This document shows, piece after piece, positions 16,775 through 24,856 of a stretch of 64,000 nucleotides of DNA. The notes under the pieces are model-generated. The model did not search any database. It was not told the origin of the DNA and was given only the letters and a program-made list of their open reading frames with translations. The stretch is from Streptomyces sp. CG 926 (GTDB lineage Bacteria > Actinomycetota > Actinomycetes > Streptomycetales > Streptomycetaceae), in the NCBI RefSeq assembly GCF_003148825.1, contig NZ_QGGZ01000002.1:310001-374000 (forward strand). The letters are read 5' to 3'. Positions within the stretch are counted from its first letter, which is position 1. Each line of letters opens with the position of its first letter. Both the position numbers and the translations under genes were made by a program.

Positions 16775-17980
16775 GTGGAACTCACTCTGCTCGGCACCGG
16801 AACACCCGAGGGCCTGCCCCGACCCGGCTGCCCCTGCGCAGCCTGCGCCGTCTCCGTCGGCACGCGCTCCCGCGCCGCCACGGCCGTTCTCGTCGACGGG
16901 GCGCTGTTGCTGGATCTGACCCCCGGGGCGGTACTGGCGGGCGCCCGGGCCGGGCATTCGCTGGCCGGGGTGCGGCAGGTGCTGCTGACCCACCCGCACG
17001 ACGGGCCCGCGGTCGAGCTGCCGCCCGGGCTGCCGGCCGCCGGGCGGGTGCCGGACGGGCGGGAGCTGGCGGTGATCTCCGGACACCGGGTGCGGGCGGT
17101 GCCGATGGACGCGCCGGGCACCGGGTACGAGGTGACCGGCCCGGACGGCGTCCGGCTGCTGTACCTGCCGCCGGGCGGGGCCCCGGCCGGGGTCGCCGAC
17201 CAGGCCGGGAAGCGCCCGTACGACATGGTTCTCATGGACGTGCCGGGCCGACCCGAGGCACTGGCGCGACTGCGGGCGAGCGGCGCGGTCGGCCCGGGCA
17301 CGGACGTGATCGCCGTCCACCTGGACCACGACACCCCGCCGGGCCGGGAGCTGGAGCGCCGGTGCGCGGCGGCCGGGGCCCGGGCGGTGCCGGACGGGAC
17401 GACGGTGATCGTCGGGGAGTACGCCGTGGTGCCCGACCTGCCGCGCCGGACGCTGGTGCTGGGCGGGGCCCGCTCCGGCAAGTCCGTGGAGGCGGAGCGG
17501 CGGCTGGAATCCTTCCCCGAGGTGGTCTACGTGGCCACCGGCGGCACCCGGGACGGGGACGCGGAATGGTCCCAGCGGGTCGGCCTGCACCGGGAGCGCC
17601 GGCCGGCGAGCTGGCGGACGGTGGAGACGTGCGAGTTGGCGCCGTTGCTGGCCGCCGACGGGCCGCCGCTGCTGATCGACTGCCTGGCGTTGTGGCTGAC
17701 GGACGCGATGGACCGGGCCGGGGCCTGGGACGACGAGGTGTGGGCCAAGGGCGGGCGGCAGCAGCTCGCCGAGCGGACCGCCGAGTTGGTGGCGGCCGTG
17801 CGCGCGACCCGTCGTCCGGTGGTGCTGGTCAGCAACGAGGTCGGCTCGGGCGTCGTCCCGGCGACCTCCTCGGGCCGTCGCTTCCGGGACGAGCTGGGCC
17901 GGCTGAACGCGGCCGTCGCGGGCGAGTGCGAGCACGTACTCCTCGTCGTCGCGGGTCTGGTGACCGTGCTCAAGGAATAG
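16775..17980 (+). CDS. cobU: Adenosylcobinamide kinase/GTP guanylyltransferase with N-terminal MBL-like domain
   Basis: 401 aa. The C-terminal half is CobU: P-loop GGARSGKS (230-237), then YVATGG, an IDCLALWL segment and VSNEVG(S)G; it phosphorylates adenosylcobinamide and adds GMP. The N-terminal 215 residues begin LTLLGTGTPEGLPRPGCPC and look like a metallo-beta-lactamase fold of the PhnP type, but the HxHxDH motif is reduced to HPHDGP (73-78), so metal-dependent hydrolysis is probably lost or altered. It stands upstream of cobT on the same strand, with a 163-nt gap. Confidence 0.88.
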   Translation: MELTLLGTGTPEGLPRPGCPCAACAVSVGTRSRAATAVLVDGALLLDLTPGAVLAGARAGHSLAGVRQVLLTHPHDGPAVELPPGLPAAGRVPDGRELAVISGHRVRAVPMDAPGTGYEVTGPDGVRLLYLPPGGAPAGVADQAGKRPYDMVLMDVPGRPEALARLRASGAVGPGTDVIAVHLDHDTPPGRELERRCAAAGARAVPDGTTVIVGEYAVVPDLPRRTLVLGGARSGKSVEAERRLESFPEVVYVATGGTRDGDAEWSQRVGLHRERRPASWRTVETCELAPLLAADGPPLLIDCLALWLTDAMDRAGAWDDEVWAKGGRQQLAERTAELVAAVRATRRPVVLVSNEVGSGVVPATSSGRRFRDELGRLNAAVAGECEHVLLVVAGLVTVLKE

Positions 17981-18143
17981 CCGCGGACGGCGCGGCGCGG
18001 CGCGACGAGGAGGGGTCCGACGGCGGGTGGGAGGACGGGTCCGACGGCCGGTCCGCCGACGGGTGTTCCGTCCTTCCGCGACCGGGCCGGAACAGGTCGC
18101 CCAAGGCCTGAGGGAGGGCCTCACCGGCTGTACTCTCTGGCAG

Positions 18144-19208
18144 ATGAGCACGCTGAATCTCGACGACTTCTCCGATCTGATCGAGCGCCCCGACGGGGGC
18201 GTCCGGCGTGACGCCGAGGAACGCCGTGAGCGCCTCGCCGTCCCGCCGGGCGCGCTGGGCCGGCTCGACGAACTCGCCGAGTGGCTCGCCGCCGCGCAGG
18301 GTCGAGTTCCGGTCAAGCCGATCGAGCGGCCGCGTGTGGTGCTGTTCGCCGCCGACCACGGGATCGCCACCGCGGGCGTCTCCGCCCGACCCGCGTCTTC
18401 CGGCCACGAACTGGTGCGGTCCGTCCTCGAAGGCGCCAGCCCCGTCGCGGTCCTGGCCGGCCGACTCGGCGCCACCATACGGATCGTCGACGCCGGGCTG
18501 GACTGCGATCCGGAGCTGCTCCCCGCGGACGTGGTCGGGCACCGGGTCCGGCGTGGCAGCGGCCGGATCGACGTGGAGGACGCGCTGACGGTCGAGGAGG
18601 CCGAGGCCGCGGTGCGGCTCGGGATGCGGATCGCCGACGAGGAGGCCGACTCCGGAACGGACCTGGTCGTTCTCGGCGACCTGAGCGTGGGCGGCACCAC
18701 GGTCGCCGCGACCCTCGTCGCCGCACTGTGCGGAACCGACGCCTCGGTGGTCACGGGCCGCGGCGGCCTGCCCATCGACGACCTGGCCTGGATGCGCAAG
18801 TGCGCGGCGATCCGCGACGCGCTGCGCCGGGCCCGCCCGGTCCTGGGCGACCAGGTGGCGCTGCTGGCCGCGGTCGGCGGTGCGGACGTGGCCGCCATCA
18901 CCGGATTCCTCCTCCAGTGCGCGGTGCGCCGTACTCCGGTCATCCTTGACGGTGTCGTTTCGGCCGCGTGCGGGCTGGTGGCCCAGCGGGCCGCGTTCCG
19001 GGCTCCTGACTGGTGGCTGGCCGGACAGGCCAGCGGCGAGCCGGGCCAGGCGAAGGCACTTGACCGAATGGCGCTCAACCCCGTGCTCGACCACGGCGTC
19101 ACAGTAGGTGAAGGCACCGGGGCACTGCTGGCTCTCCCCCTCGTCCAGGCGGCCGCCGCACTCGCGGCGGAACTCCCGGAGCGGGCGGTGGAGGGGCCGA
19201 CGGAATGA
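18144..19208 (+). CDS. cobT: Nicotinate-nucleotide-dimethylbenzimidazole phosphoribosyltransferase
   Basis: 354 aa. It makes alpha-ribazole-5'-phosphate, the activated lower ligand of cobalamin, which CobS then attaches. FAADHGIA near residue 70, the GGADVAAITGF loop and the C-terminal GEGTGALLALPL, which carries the catalytic Glu, are all intact. ATG 18144 is preferred over upstream starts because the homologous protein begins here and TACTCT (18131-18136) lies 7 nt before it, suggesting a leaderless mRNA. Confidence 0.93.
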   Translation: MSTLNLDDFSDLIERPDGGVRRDAEERRERLAVPPGALGRLDELAEWLAAAQGRVPVKPIERPRVVLFAADHGIATAGVSARPASSGHELVRSVLEGASPVAVLAGRLGATIRIVDAGLDCDPELLPADVVGHRVRRGSGRIDVEDALTVEEAEAAVRLGMRIADEEADSGTDLVVLGDLSVGGTTVAATLVAALCGTDASVVTGRGGLPIDDLAWMRKCAAIRDALRRARPVLGDQVALLAAVGGADVAAITGFLLQCAVRRTPVILDGVVSAACGLVAQRAAFRAPDWWLAGQASGEPGQAKALDRMALNPVLDHGVTVGEGTGALLALPLVQAAAALAAELPERAVEGPTE

Positions 19209-19291
19209 GCCGCCGGGGGCCGCGGTCCTGACCAGGCCGTGGCCCCCGACCGCACCATCACGGACAGCTGCGCCCCATATGATCGCTTTTT

Positions 19292-21157
19292 ATGGGAGAG
19301 GTCCGTTTGACCAGCGCAGAGACCGACCGCACCGCCGCACCGGCGACCGGTCCGTCAGCCGGCAGGAAAGAGACCGGCGGCGACCCCGCCGGCAGGGCCA
19401 CGGGCAGCGGCCGGGAGACCGGCCGCGGGAGCGCCCCTTCACGGCACGGCGCCGCGTTCGCGGTGTGGTACCTGCGCGTCGTCACCTTCTTGAACTTCCT
19501 CAGCGCGGTGTGGGTTTCGCTGGGACAGGACCTCAGACGCCACAGCGTCGAGGACTTCTACACCCCGTACATGCTCAGCGCCGGGTTCGCCTCCGGGCTG
19601 TCCACCCTGCTCCTCGCCGTCACCCTCGGCCGCCGCAAGCGGGCCTCCTGGATCCTCAACCTCGCCATCAGCGGCCTCCTGGCCCTGCTGCTCGCCAACG
19701 CGCTCCGCACGCACGAGGAAATCCGTGAGCACGCCCAGAACTGGGTCTCCCTGGTCGTGACCGTCGTCTTCACCGGGGCCCTGCTGCTGGGCCGCCGCGA
19801 GTTCTACGCCAAGGGCGACCGTTCCAACCCGACGCTCGCCAGCGCGGTCGCCGCCGTCGGCCTGCTGTTCACCTCGCTGATCGCGGCCCTGCTCGTCGGC
19901 GCCAACAACACCTCCCCGCTCAGCGCCGAGGCCTCCTTCCCGGAGCGCTGGTGGTACGGCGTGATGCGGCTGATCACCCTGACGCCCGGTGAGCGGGCCT
20001 CCGAGGCGATCACCACGCCCGGCTGGGTGGACGTCGTCATCAACGTCATGTCGATGCTGGTGCTGATCGCCGTGCTGTTCGCCGCCTTCCGCTCGCGCCG
20101 CGCCGTCGACCCGATCAGCGAGGAGGACGAGGAGCGGCTGCGGGCGCTGCTGGCCCGGCAGGGCGACCGCGACTCCCTCGGCTACTTCGCGTTGCGCCGC
20201 GAGAAGTCCGTCATCTGGTCCCCCACCGGCAAGGCCGCCGTCACCTACCGCGTCGTCGGCGGGGTCTCGCTGGCCTCCGGCGACCCGATCGGCGACCCCG
20301 AGGCCTGGCCGGGCGCCATCGATCCGTGGCTGGCCGAGGCCCGCGAGCACGGTTGGGTACCGGCCGTGATGGGGGCGAGCGAGGAGGCCGGGCAGATCTA
20401 CGCCCGGCACGGCCTGGACGCCCTCGAACTCGGTGACGAGGCGATCGTCGAGACCGCCGAGTTCACCCTGGAGGGCCGCGCCATGCGGACCGTCCGACAG
20501 GCCTTCAACCGCGTCAAGCGGGCCGGGTACACCGTCCGCATCCGCCGCCACGACGACATCCCCGCCGACGAGATGGCCGAGCTGGTGCGCCGCGCCGACG
20601 ACTGGCGCGACGGCGCCACCGAGCGCGGCTTCTCCATGGCTCTGGGCCGGCTGGGTGACCCCGCGGACGGCCAGTGCGTGATGCTGGAGTGCACCGACGG
20701 CAACGGCGAACTGCGGGCCGTGCTGTCCTTCGTACCGTGGGGACCCAAGGGACTGTCGCTGGACCTGATGCGCCGCGACCGGAACTCCGAGAACGGCCTG
20801 ATGGAGTTCATGGTCATCGAACTCCTCGAACGCTCCAAGGAGATCGGGGTCACCCAGGTCTCCCTCAACTTCGCGATGTTCCGGTCCGTCTTCGAGCGCG
20901 GCTCCCGGCTCGGCGCCGGTCCGGTGCTGCGCATGTGGCGCTCGCTGCTCAGCTTCTTCTCCCGCTGGTGGCAGATCGAGTCCCTCTACCGGGCCAACGC
21001 CAAATACCGGCCGATCTGGGAACCGCGGTTCATGCTCTTCGAGAAGAGTTCGGACCTGCTGCGGATCGGTGTCGCGGCCGGCCGGGCCGAAGGCTTCCTG
21101 GAGGCCCCCGGCCTTCCGAAGTGGCTGCACCGCAGACACCTGGAGACCCGCCGTTGA
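19292..21157 (+). CDS. Lysyl-phosphatidylglycerol synthase-like membrane protein (DUF2156)
   Basis: 621 aa. A disordered N-terminus (1-50) precedes six membrane helices (about 55-270) and a C-terminal GNAT-like DUF2156 domain of the MprF/LysX type (about 285-610; WSPTGKAAVTYRVVGGV...SLDLMRR). It lacks the fused lysyl-tRNA synthetase of LysX. The likely role is aminoacylation of membrane lipid from a charged tRNA, giving resistance to cationic peptides. ATG 19292 lies 8 nt after TATGAT, so leaderless; alternatively TTG at 19307 has GGAGAGG 5 nt upstream. Its stop overlaps the next start (TTGA). Confidence 0.85.
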   Translation: MGEVRLTSAETDRTAAPATGPSAGRKETGGDPAGRATGSGRETGRGSAPSRHGAAFAVWYLRVVTFLNFLSAVWVSLGQDLRRHSVEDFYTPYMLSAGFASGLSTLLLAVTLGRRKRASWILNLAISGLLALLLANALRTHEEIREHAQNWVSLVVTVVFTGALLLGRREFYAKGDRSNPTLASAVAAVGLLFTSLIAALLVGANNTSPLSAEASFPERWWYGVMRLITLTPGERASEAITTPGWVDVVINVMSMLVLIAVLFAAFRSRRAVDPISEEDEERLRALLARQGDRDSLGYFALRREKSVIWSPTGKAAVTYRVVGGVSLASGDPIGDPEAWPGAIDPWLAEAREHGWVPAVMGASEEAGQIYARHGLDALELGDEAIVETAEFTLEGRAMRTVRQAFNRVKRAGYTVRIRRHDDIPADEMAELVRRADDWRDGATERGFSMALGRLGDPADGQCVMLECTDGNGELRAVLSFVPWGPKGLSLDLMRRDRNSENGLMEFMVIELLERSKEIGVTQVSLNFAMFRSVFERGSRLGAGPVLRMWRSLLSFFSRWWQIESLYRANAKYRPIWEPRFMLFEKSSDLLRIGVAAGRAEGFLEAPGLPKWLHRRHLETRR

Positions 21158-21855
21158 CAGCGTGGAACACGTCCCCACTGCGGCAGTTCGCCCGCCGTGA
21201 GTGGGGACCCATGTTCTGGACCGTCCGGGACGCGCTGGTCCGCGACACGTGGCGGGCCATCCCGATGACCATCGGCGCGGTCTGCCTGACCTCGGTCTTC
21301 CAGATCGTCCAGAACACCTCCTGGGGGTTCCAGCCGGTCCAGAACCTCGGATCGGTCAAAGCCGTCGACCCGCTCGGGCCGGCCCTCCTGCGCACCCCGC
21401 TGTCCCTGTTCGTCCCCGCCCTGGACCTGCCGGTGTGGGGGGCGCTCGCGCAGATCCTGCTCGTCTTCGGCATCGCCGAGATCTGCATCGGCTGGTGGCG
21501 CACCCTGCTGATCGGCTACGTCGCCACGCTCGCCGGAACCATGTACGCCCGGATCGGGCTCGCGCTCGGGCCGGAGCATCCTCTCGGCCTGCCGGTGTCC
21601 GACCGGATCGTCAACGACACCGGGCCCTCGGCGGCGGTGGTGGGGCTGGCCATCTACCTCTGCTGGCGCTACCGGGCGTACCTGACCGGAGCCTTGGTGA
21701 TCCTGGCGATGATCGGCGAGGTGCTGGTCAAGGACAACCTTGCGGGCAAGGAGCACCTGGCGGCCATCACCGCCGTCATGGCGGTGTGCGTGGTGCGGGC
21801 CCGCTGGGGGACGGTGCGGGCGCGCGCTTCACTGGGGCACCCCCCTCCGCCGTAG
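21154..21855 (+). CDS. Rhomboid-like membrane protein
   Basis: 233 aa with about six hydrophobic segments. A serine in NDTGPSAAVVG (C-terminal third) and a histidine in GKEHLAAITAVM resemble the Ser/His dyad spacing of rhomboid proteases, as in the Streptomyces 'rhomboid-like' family. It starts at TTG 21154, whose TG overlaps the stop of the lysyl-PG-synthase-like gene, so the two are translationally coupled. Protease activity is inferred only. An internal ATG at 21211 would remove the first 19 residues. Confidence 0.7.
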   Translation: MTAWNTSPLRQFARREWGPMFWTVRDALVRDTWRAIPMTIGAVCLTSVFQIVQNTSWGFQPVQNLGSVKAVDPLGPALLRTPLSLFVPALDLPVWGALAQILLVFGIAEICIGWWRTLLIGYVATLAGTMYARIGLALGPEHPLGLPVSDRIVNDTGPSAAVVGLAIYLCWRYRAYLTGALVILAMIGEVLVKDNLAGKEHLAAITAVMAVCVVRARWGTVRARASLGHPPPP

Positions 21856-21889
21856 GGGGCCCCGGTGGATCAGGCCGTACCGTAGCCGG

Positions 21890-23116
21890 GTGACGACAGA
21901 CCTCGGGCCGTTCGCCCCCACCCGGCAGTGGATGCGGGCCCATCCGCTCGCCACCGATGCCGTGCTGGCGTTCGGGGCCTTCGTCTCCATGGTCCTCGGC
22001 TCCTTCGCCGATCCGCACGGGCCGCATGGGCCCACCTTCGGGACGCGCACCCCCGAGCCGTTCTCGCTGCTGCTGATGCTGCTCGGCGCGACCGCCCTGG
22101 TGTTCCGGCGCCGGCAGCCGAGGGCCGTGCTCGCCGTGACCTGCGGGCTGTCCCTGCTGGAGCTGACCACCGGGGAACCGCGGGCGCCCGTCGCGATGTG
22201 CACGGTGATCGCCCTGTACACGGTGGCCTCGCGCACCGACCGGCCGACGACCTGGCGGATCGGGCTGCTCACCATGGCCGGGCTGACGGGCGTGGCCATG
22301 CTGGCCGGGCCGCTGCCCTGGTACGCGCAGGAGAACATCGGGATCTTCGCCTGGACCGGGATGGCCGCGGCCGCCGGCGACGCCGTGCGCAGCCGGCGGG
22401 CCTTCGTCGACGCCATCCGGGAACGGGCCGAGCGCGCCGAGCGGACCCGGGAGGAGGAGGCCAGGCGGCGGGTCGCCGAGGAGCGGCTGCGGATCGCCCG
22501 GGACCTGCACGACGTGGTCGCCCATCACATCGCCCTGGTCAACGTGCAGGCGGGAGTGGCCGCGCACGTCATGGACAAGCGCCCGGACCAGGCCAAGGAG
22601 GCGCTCGCGCACGTACGGGACGCCAGCCGGTCGGCGCTGAACGAACTGCGGGCCACGGTCGGGCTGCTGCGGCAGTCGGGCGACCCGGAGGCGCCGACGG
22701 AGCCCGCGCCGGGGCTCGGCGTCCTGGACGAGCTGGTGGACACCTTCCGGCACGCCGGACTGCCGGTGGAGGTCATCGTCCAGCTGGACGGGACGCCGCA
22801 GGCGGGGGCACTGCCGGCGGCGGTGGACCTGGCGGCGTACCGGGTGATCCAGGAGGCGCTGACGAACGTACGCAAGCACGCGGGGCCGGGGGCGAAGGCG
22901 GAGGTCAGCGTGGTGCGGGTGGGGCCGTCGGTGGAGGTGACGGTCCTGGACGACGGCGGCGAGTCGGCGGACCCGGCGCCGGAACCGACCGATCCGGGCG
23001 GGGGCCACGGGCTGCTCGGCATGCGGGAGCGCACCGGCGCCCTGGGCGGCACCTGCTTCGCGGGCCCCCGCTTCGGCGGCGGCTACCGCGTCCACGCCAT
23101 CCTCCCCCTGGGGTAG
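21890..23116 (+). CDS. Sensor histidine kinase (NarX/DesK type, orphan)
   Basis: 408 aa. Four or five helices (25-150), a coiled-coil linker (about 170-200), the HisKA_3 dimerisation domain with phospho-His in RDLHDVVAHHIALV, and an HATPase domain (N-box EALTNVRKHAG, then DDGG and GHGLLGMRER). This class pairs with NarL-type regulators, but none is adjacent; the orphan regulator at 11070 is the nearest candidate. TACCGT (21878-21883) is 6 nt from the GTG, so the mRNA may be leaderless. A large inverted repeat follows the stop. Confidence 0.9.
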   Translation: MTTDLGPFAPTRQWMRAHPLATDAVLAFGAFVSMVLGSFADPHGPHGPTFGTRTPEPFSLLLMLLGATALVFRRRQPRAVLAVTCGLSLLELTTGEPRAPVAMCTVIALYTVASRTDRPTTWRIGLLTMAGLTGVAMLAGPLPWYAQENIGIFAWTGMAAAAGDAVRSRRAFVDAIRERAERAERTREEEARRRVAEERLRIARDLHDVVAHHIALVNVQAGVAAHVMDKRPDQAKEALAHVRDASRSALNELRATVGLLRQSGDPEAPTEPAPGLGVLDELVDTFRHAGLPVEVIVQLDGTPQAGALPAAVDLAAYRVIQEALTNVRKHAGPGAKAEVSVVRVGPSVEVTVLDDGGESADPAPEPTDPGGGHGLLGMRERTGALGGTCFAGPRFGGGYRVHAILPLG

Positions 23117-23164
23117 CGGCCCTTTCCGGCCCCGGCCGGACCATTTCAGCCTCGGCCGGGCTCA

Positions 23165-23278
23165 TTCAGCCTCGCCGGCGTTTGAGGCGCGGGGTCTGGG
23201 GCGGCGCCCCAGGGAACCCGGCTCCGCCGGGCACCGGGCTCCGCCCGGACCCGCGCCTCAAACGCCGGCGAGGCTGAA
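23165..23278. repeat. Dispersed large inverted repeat, copy 2
   Basis: Perfect 29-bp arms (23165-23193 and 23250-23278) with the same core and the same internal hairpin as copy 1. It sits between the convergent kinase and GH114 genes. It is flanked by decayed pieces: CAGCCTCGGCCGGG just before, and two copies of GAACATGCCGGCGAGGC after it (23298 and 23336 regions). Confidence 0.85.
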
Positions 23279-23351
23279 GGTGGCCCCGGCCTGACGGAAC
23301 ATGCCGGCGAGGCGGGGAGTGGCCCTGCTCTGAGGGAACATGCCGGCGAGG

Positions 23352-24164
23352 CTACGGGCAGAGTTTGCGCCACGCGTCCAAGTCGTACCGTTTCTGCATG
23401 GAGCTCAGCTTCGCCGCGCGAGCGACCGGGCACCAGCGGGTCAGGCGGCCCTCGTACTCCACGTGGAAGACCGCCTTGCCCGCGTCGACGAACGGCTCGT
23501 ACCGGTCGCACTCCTCGTACTCCACGCACTGCTCGTTCACCGCGAAGTCGAAGTCCCCGACCAGCTCCGGGATCTGGTCCAGGTCGTTCTTCAGCCCCAC
23601 CGACATGCCCCGGTCGTGCACCAGCCGGGCGATCAGGCGGTTGTACTTCAGCTGGTCGTCCGCGGTCAGCGGGAAGCCGGAACGGTTGGTGTAGGCGTCC
23701 ATGTTGTCGGGCTCCACCGCGTCGAAGCCCTTCTCCTTGCACATGTCGAACCGCTTGCCCATCAGCGGTTCCAGTTGCGTCAGGGCCCGGATGTCCAGCC
23801 AGCGCTCGCCCTCCCAGCCGTTGCCCTCGCCGAGCAGTGCCTTCGGGAAGGCGTCGGCGTCCGGTCGGAAGTCCTCCCAGGCGCCGGTCGAGAGGTAGCA
23901 GATGGTCTTGCGGCCGTCCTTCTTCAGGGTGGCGACCTGCTCCTTCGTGGTGTTGAACCCGTCGACGTCGTAGACGGCCGCCTTCACCGAGGTGTCGAGC
24001 TTCCCGGTGAGCTGCCACTGCCAGCCGACCCCCGGTTTCGGCTGCCACCGCTGCCCCGGCGCCGGGTCGGGCGACAGCTCGTCCCGTTCCGGTTCGGGCG
24101 GGGGGCTGGTACAGGCGGCGAGCAGCAGCAGGGGCACGGCCAGCGCGAGGGCGAGCTTCCTCAT
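23352..24164 (-). CDS. GH114-family lipoprotein, probable endo-alpha-1,4-galactosaminidase
   Basis: 270 aa. A lipoprotein signal (residues 1-18, LLLLAAC) places it outside the membrane. Residues 40-270 are a GH114 TIM barrel: YDVDGFN, the acidic cluster at D148, E151 and D153 in GFDAVEPDNMDAY, and E211 in NEQC. The family includes fungal Ega3, which cleaves alpha-1,4-galactosamine in galactosaminogalactan. It is the last gene of the cluster; its ATG overlaps the preceding stop by 4 bp. It probably trims or releases the exported polymer. Activity is inferred from family and context. Confidence 0.85.
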   Translation of the reverse strand: MRKLALALAVPLLLLAACTSPPPEPERDELSPDPAPGQRWQPKPGVGWQWQLTGKLDTSVKAAVYDVDGFNTTKEQVATLKKDGRKTICYLSTGAWEDFRPDADAFPKALLGEGNGWEGERWLDIRALTQLEPLMGKRFDMCKEKGFDAVEPDNMDAYTNRSGFPLTADDQLKYNRLIARLVHDRGMSVGLKNDLDQIPELVGDFDFAVNEQCVEYEECDRYEPFVDAGKAVFHVEYEGRLTRWCPVARAAKLSSMQKRYDLDAWRKLCP

Positions 24165-24856
24165 CCGGCCGCCTCCAGGGCGTACGGCAGGGTCCCCCAG
24201 GGGTGCGCGCCACTGCCGGGGACGGCGCAGTGCACCCCGGCTCCGCGTTCGGCGGCGAGTTCCTCGGCGAGCCGGGCGGCGAGTGCGCCCGGCGGGACCC
24301 CGTACACGAGGTGGCAGAACCGCCCGGCGGGGTGGTCGGCGGTCCAGGGCGGTACGGCGGCCGCGTCCCGGTAGGCGTCCCAGGGGCCCTCGAAGGTGAC
24401 GAGCAGGTCGGCGAGTTCGGCGTAGCCGGGGTGCGGGTGGACCCCGTGGTTGAGGACGAGGGTCTGGGCGCCGGCGGCCCGGGCGGCGACCGCGAGCCGC
24501 CCGTAGTGCGGGAGCAGTTCCGGGTCGGCGGAGGCTTGGTCGAGGAAGGCCCCGTCGGTGGCGTACCAGTCGCGGTGGCGCAGCAGGTCCTGCACCACCT
24601 GGGCGTGCGGGCGCCGCCCGTAGTCGGTGTCGGCGTATCCGAGGACGGGTACGCCGACCTCGCGCAGCCGCTCGGCGACGGCGGCGAAGCGTTCGTCGCG
24701 GGCGGCGCCCGGTCCGCTGTCGGGGTTGAGGACCACCGAGTGCAGCCGGCCGGCGGAGCGGATCAGCCGCTCCCAGGCTTCCGGCCGGTCGGCGGGATGC
24801 TCGTAGAGGGGCACCAGCAGCATGGGGTCCTTCTTCTCGTACGGGTGGTGCGTCAT
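24161..24856 (-). CDS. Spherulin-4-like protein (GH135/Sph3-like)
   Basis: 231 aa. The sequence fits the spherulin-4 family: LLVPLYEHPAD at the start, GYADTDYGRR (73-82), FLDQ (D106) and VTFEGPWDAY (E156), a TIM-barrel order of conserved acids like the fungal GAG hydrolase Sph3. No signal peptide or membrane anchor is visible from ATG 24856, so it may act inside the cell. The start overlaps the upstream stop by 4 bp and its own stop overlaps the GH114 start. The likely substrate is N-acetylgalactosamine-containing polymer. Confidence 0.8.
   Translation of the reverse strand: MTHHPYEKKDPMLLVPLYEHPADRPEAWERLIRSAGRLHSVVLNPDSGPGAARDERFAAVAERLREVGVPVLGYADTDYGRRPHAQVVQDLLRHRDWYATDGAFLDQASADPELLPHYGRLAVAARAAGAQTLVLNHGVHPHPGYAELADLLVTFEGPWDAYRDAAAVPPWTADHPAGRFCHLVYGVPPGALAARLAEELAAERGAGVHCAVPGSGAHPWGTLPYALEAAG

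Noticed and set aside
16469-19261. Minus-strand open frame of 930 codons across cobU and cobT
   Set aside because: Only its last 70 codons (from ATG 16681) are a real gene; the rest is antisense to cobU/cobT and Arg/Ser/Pro-rich.
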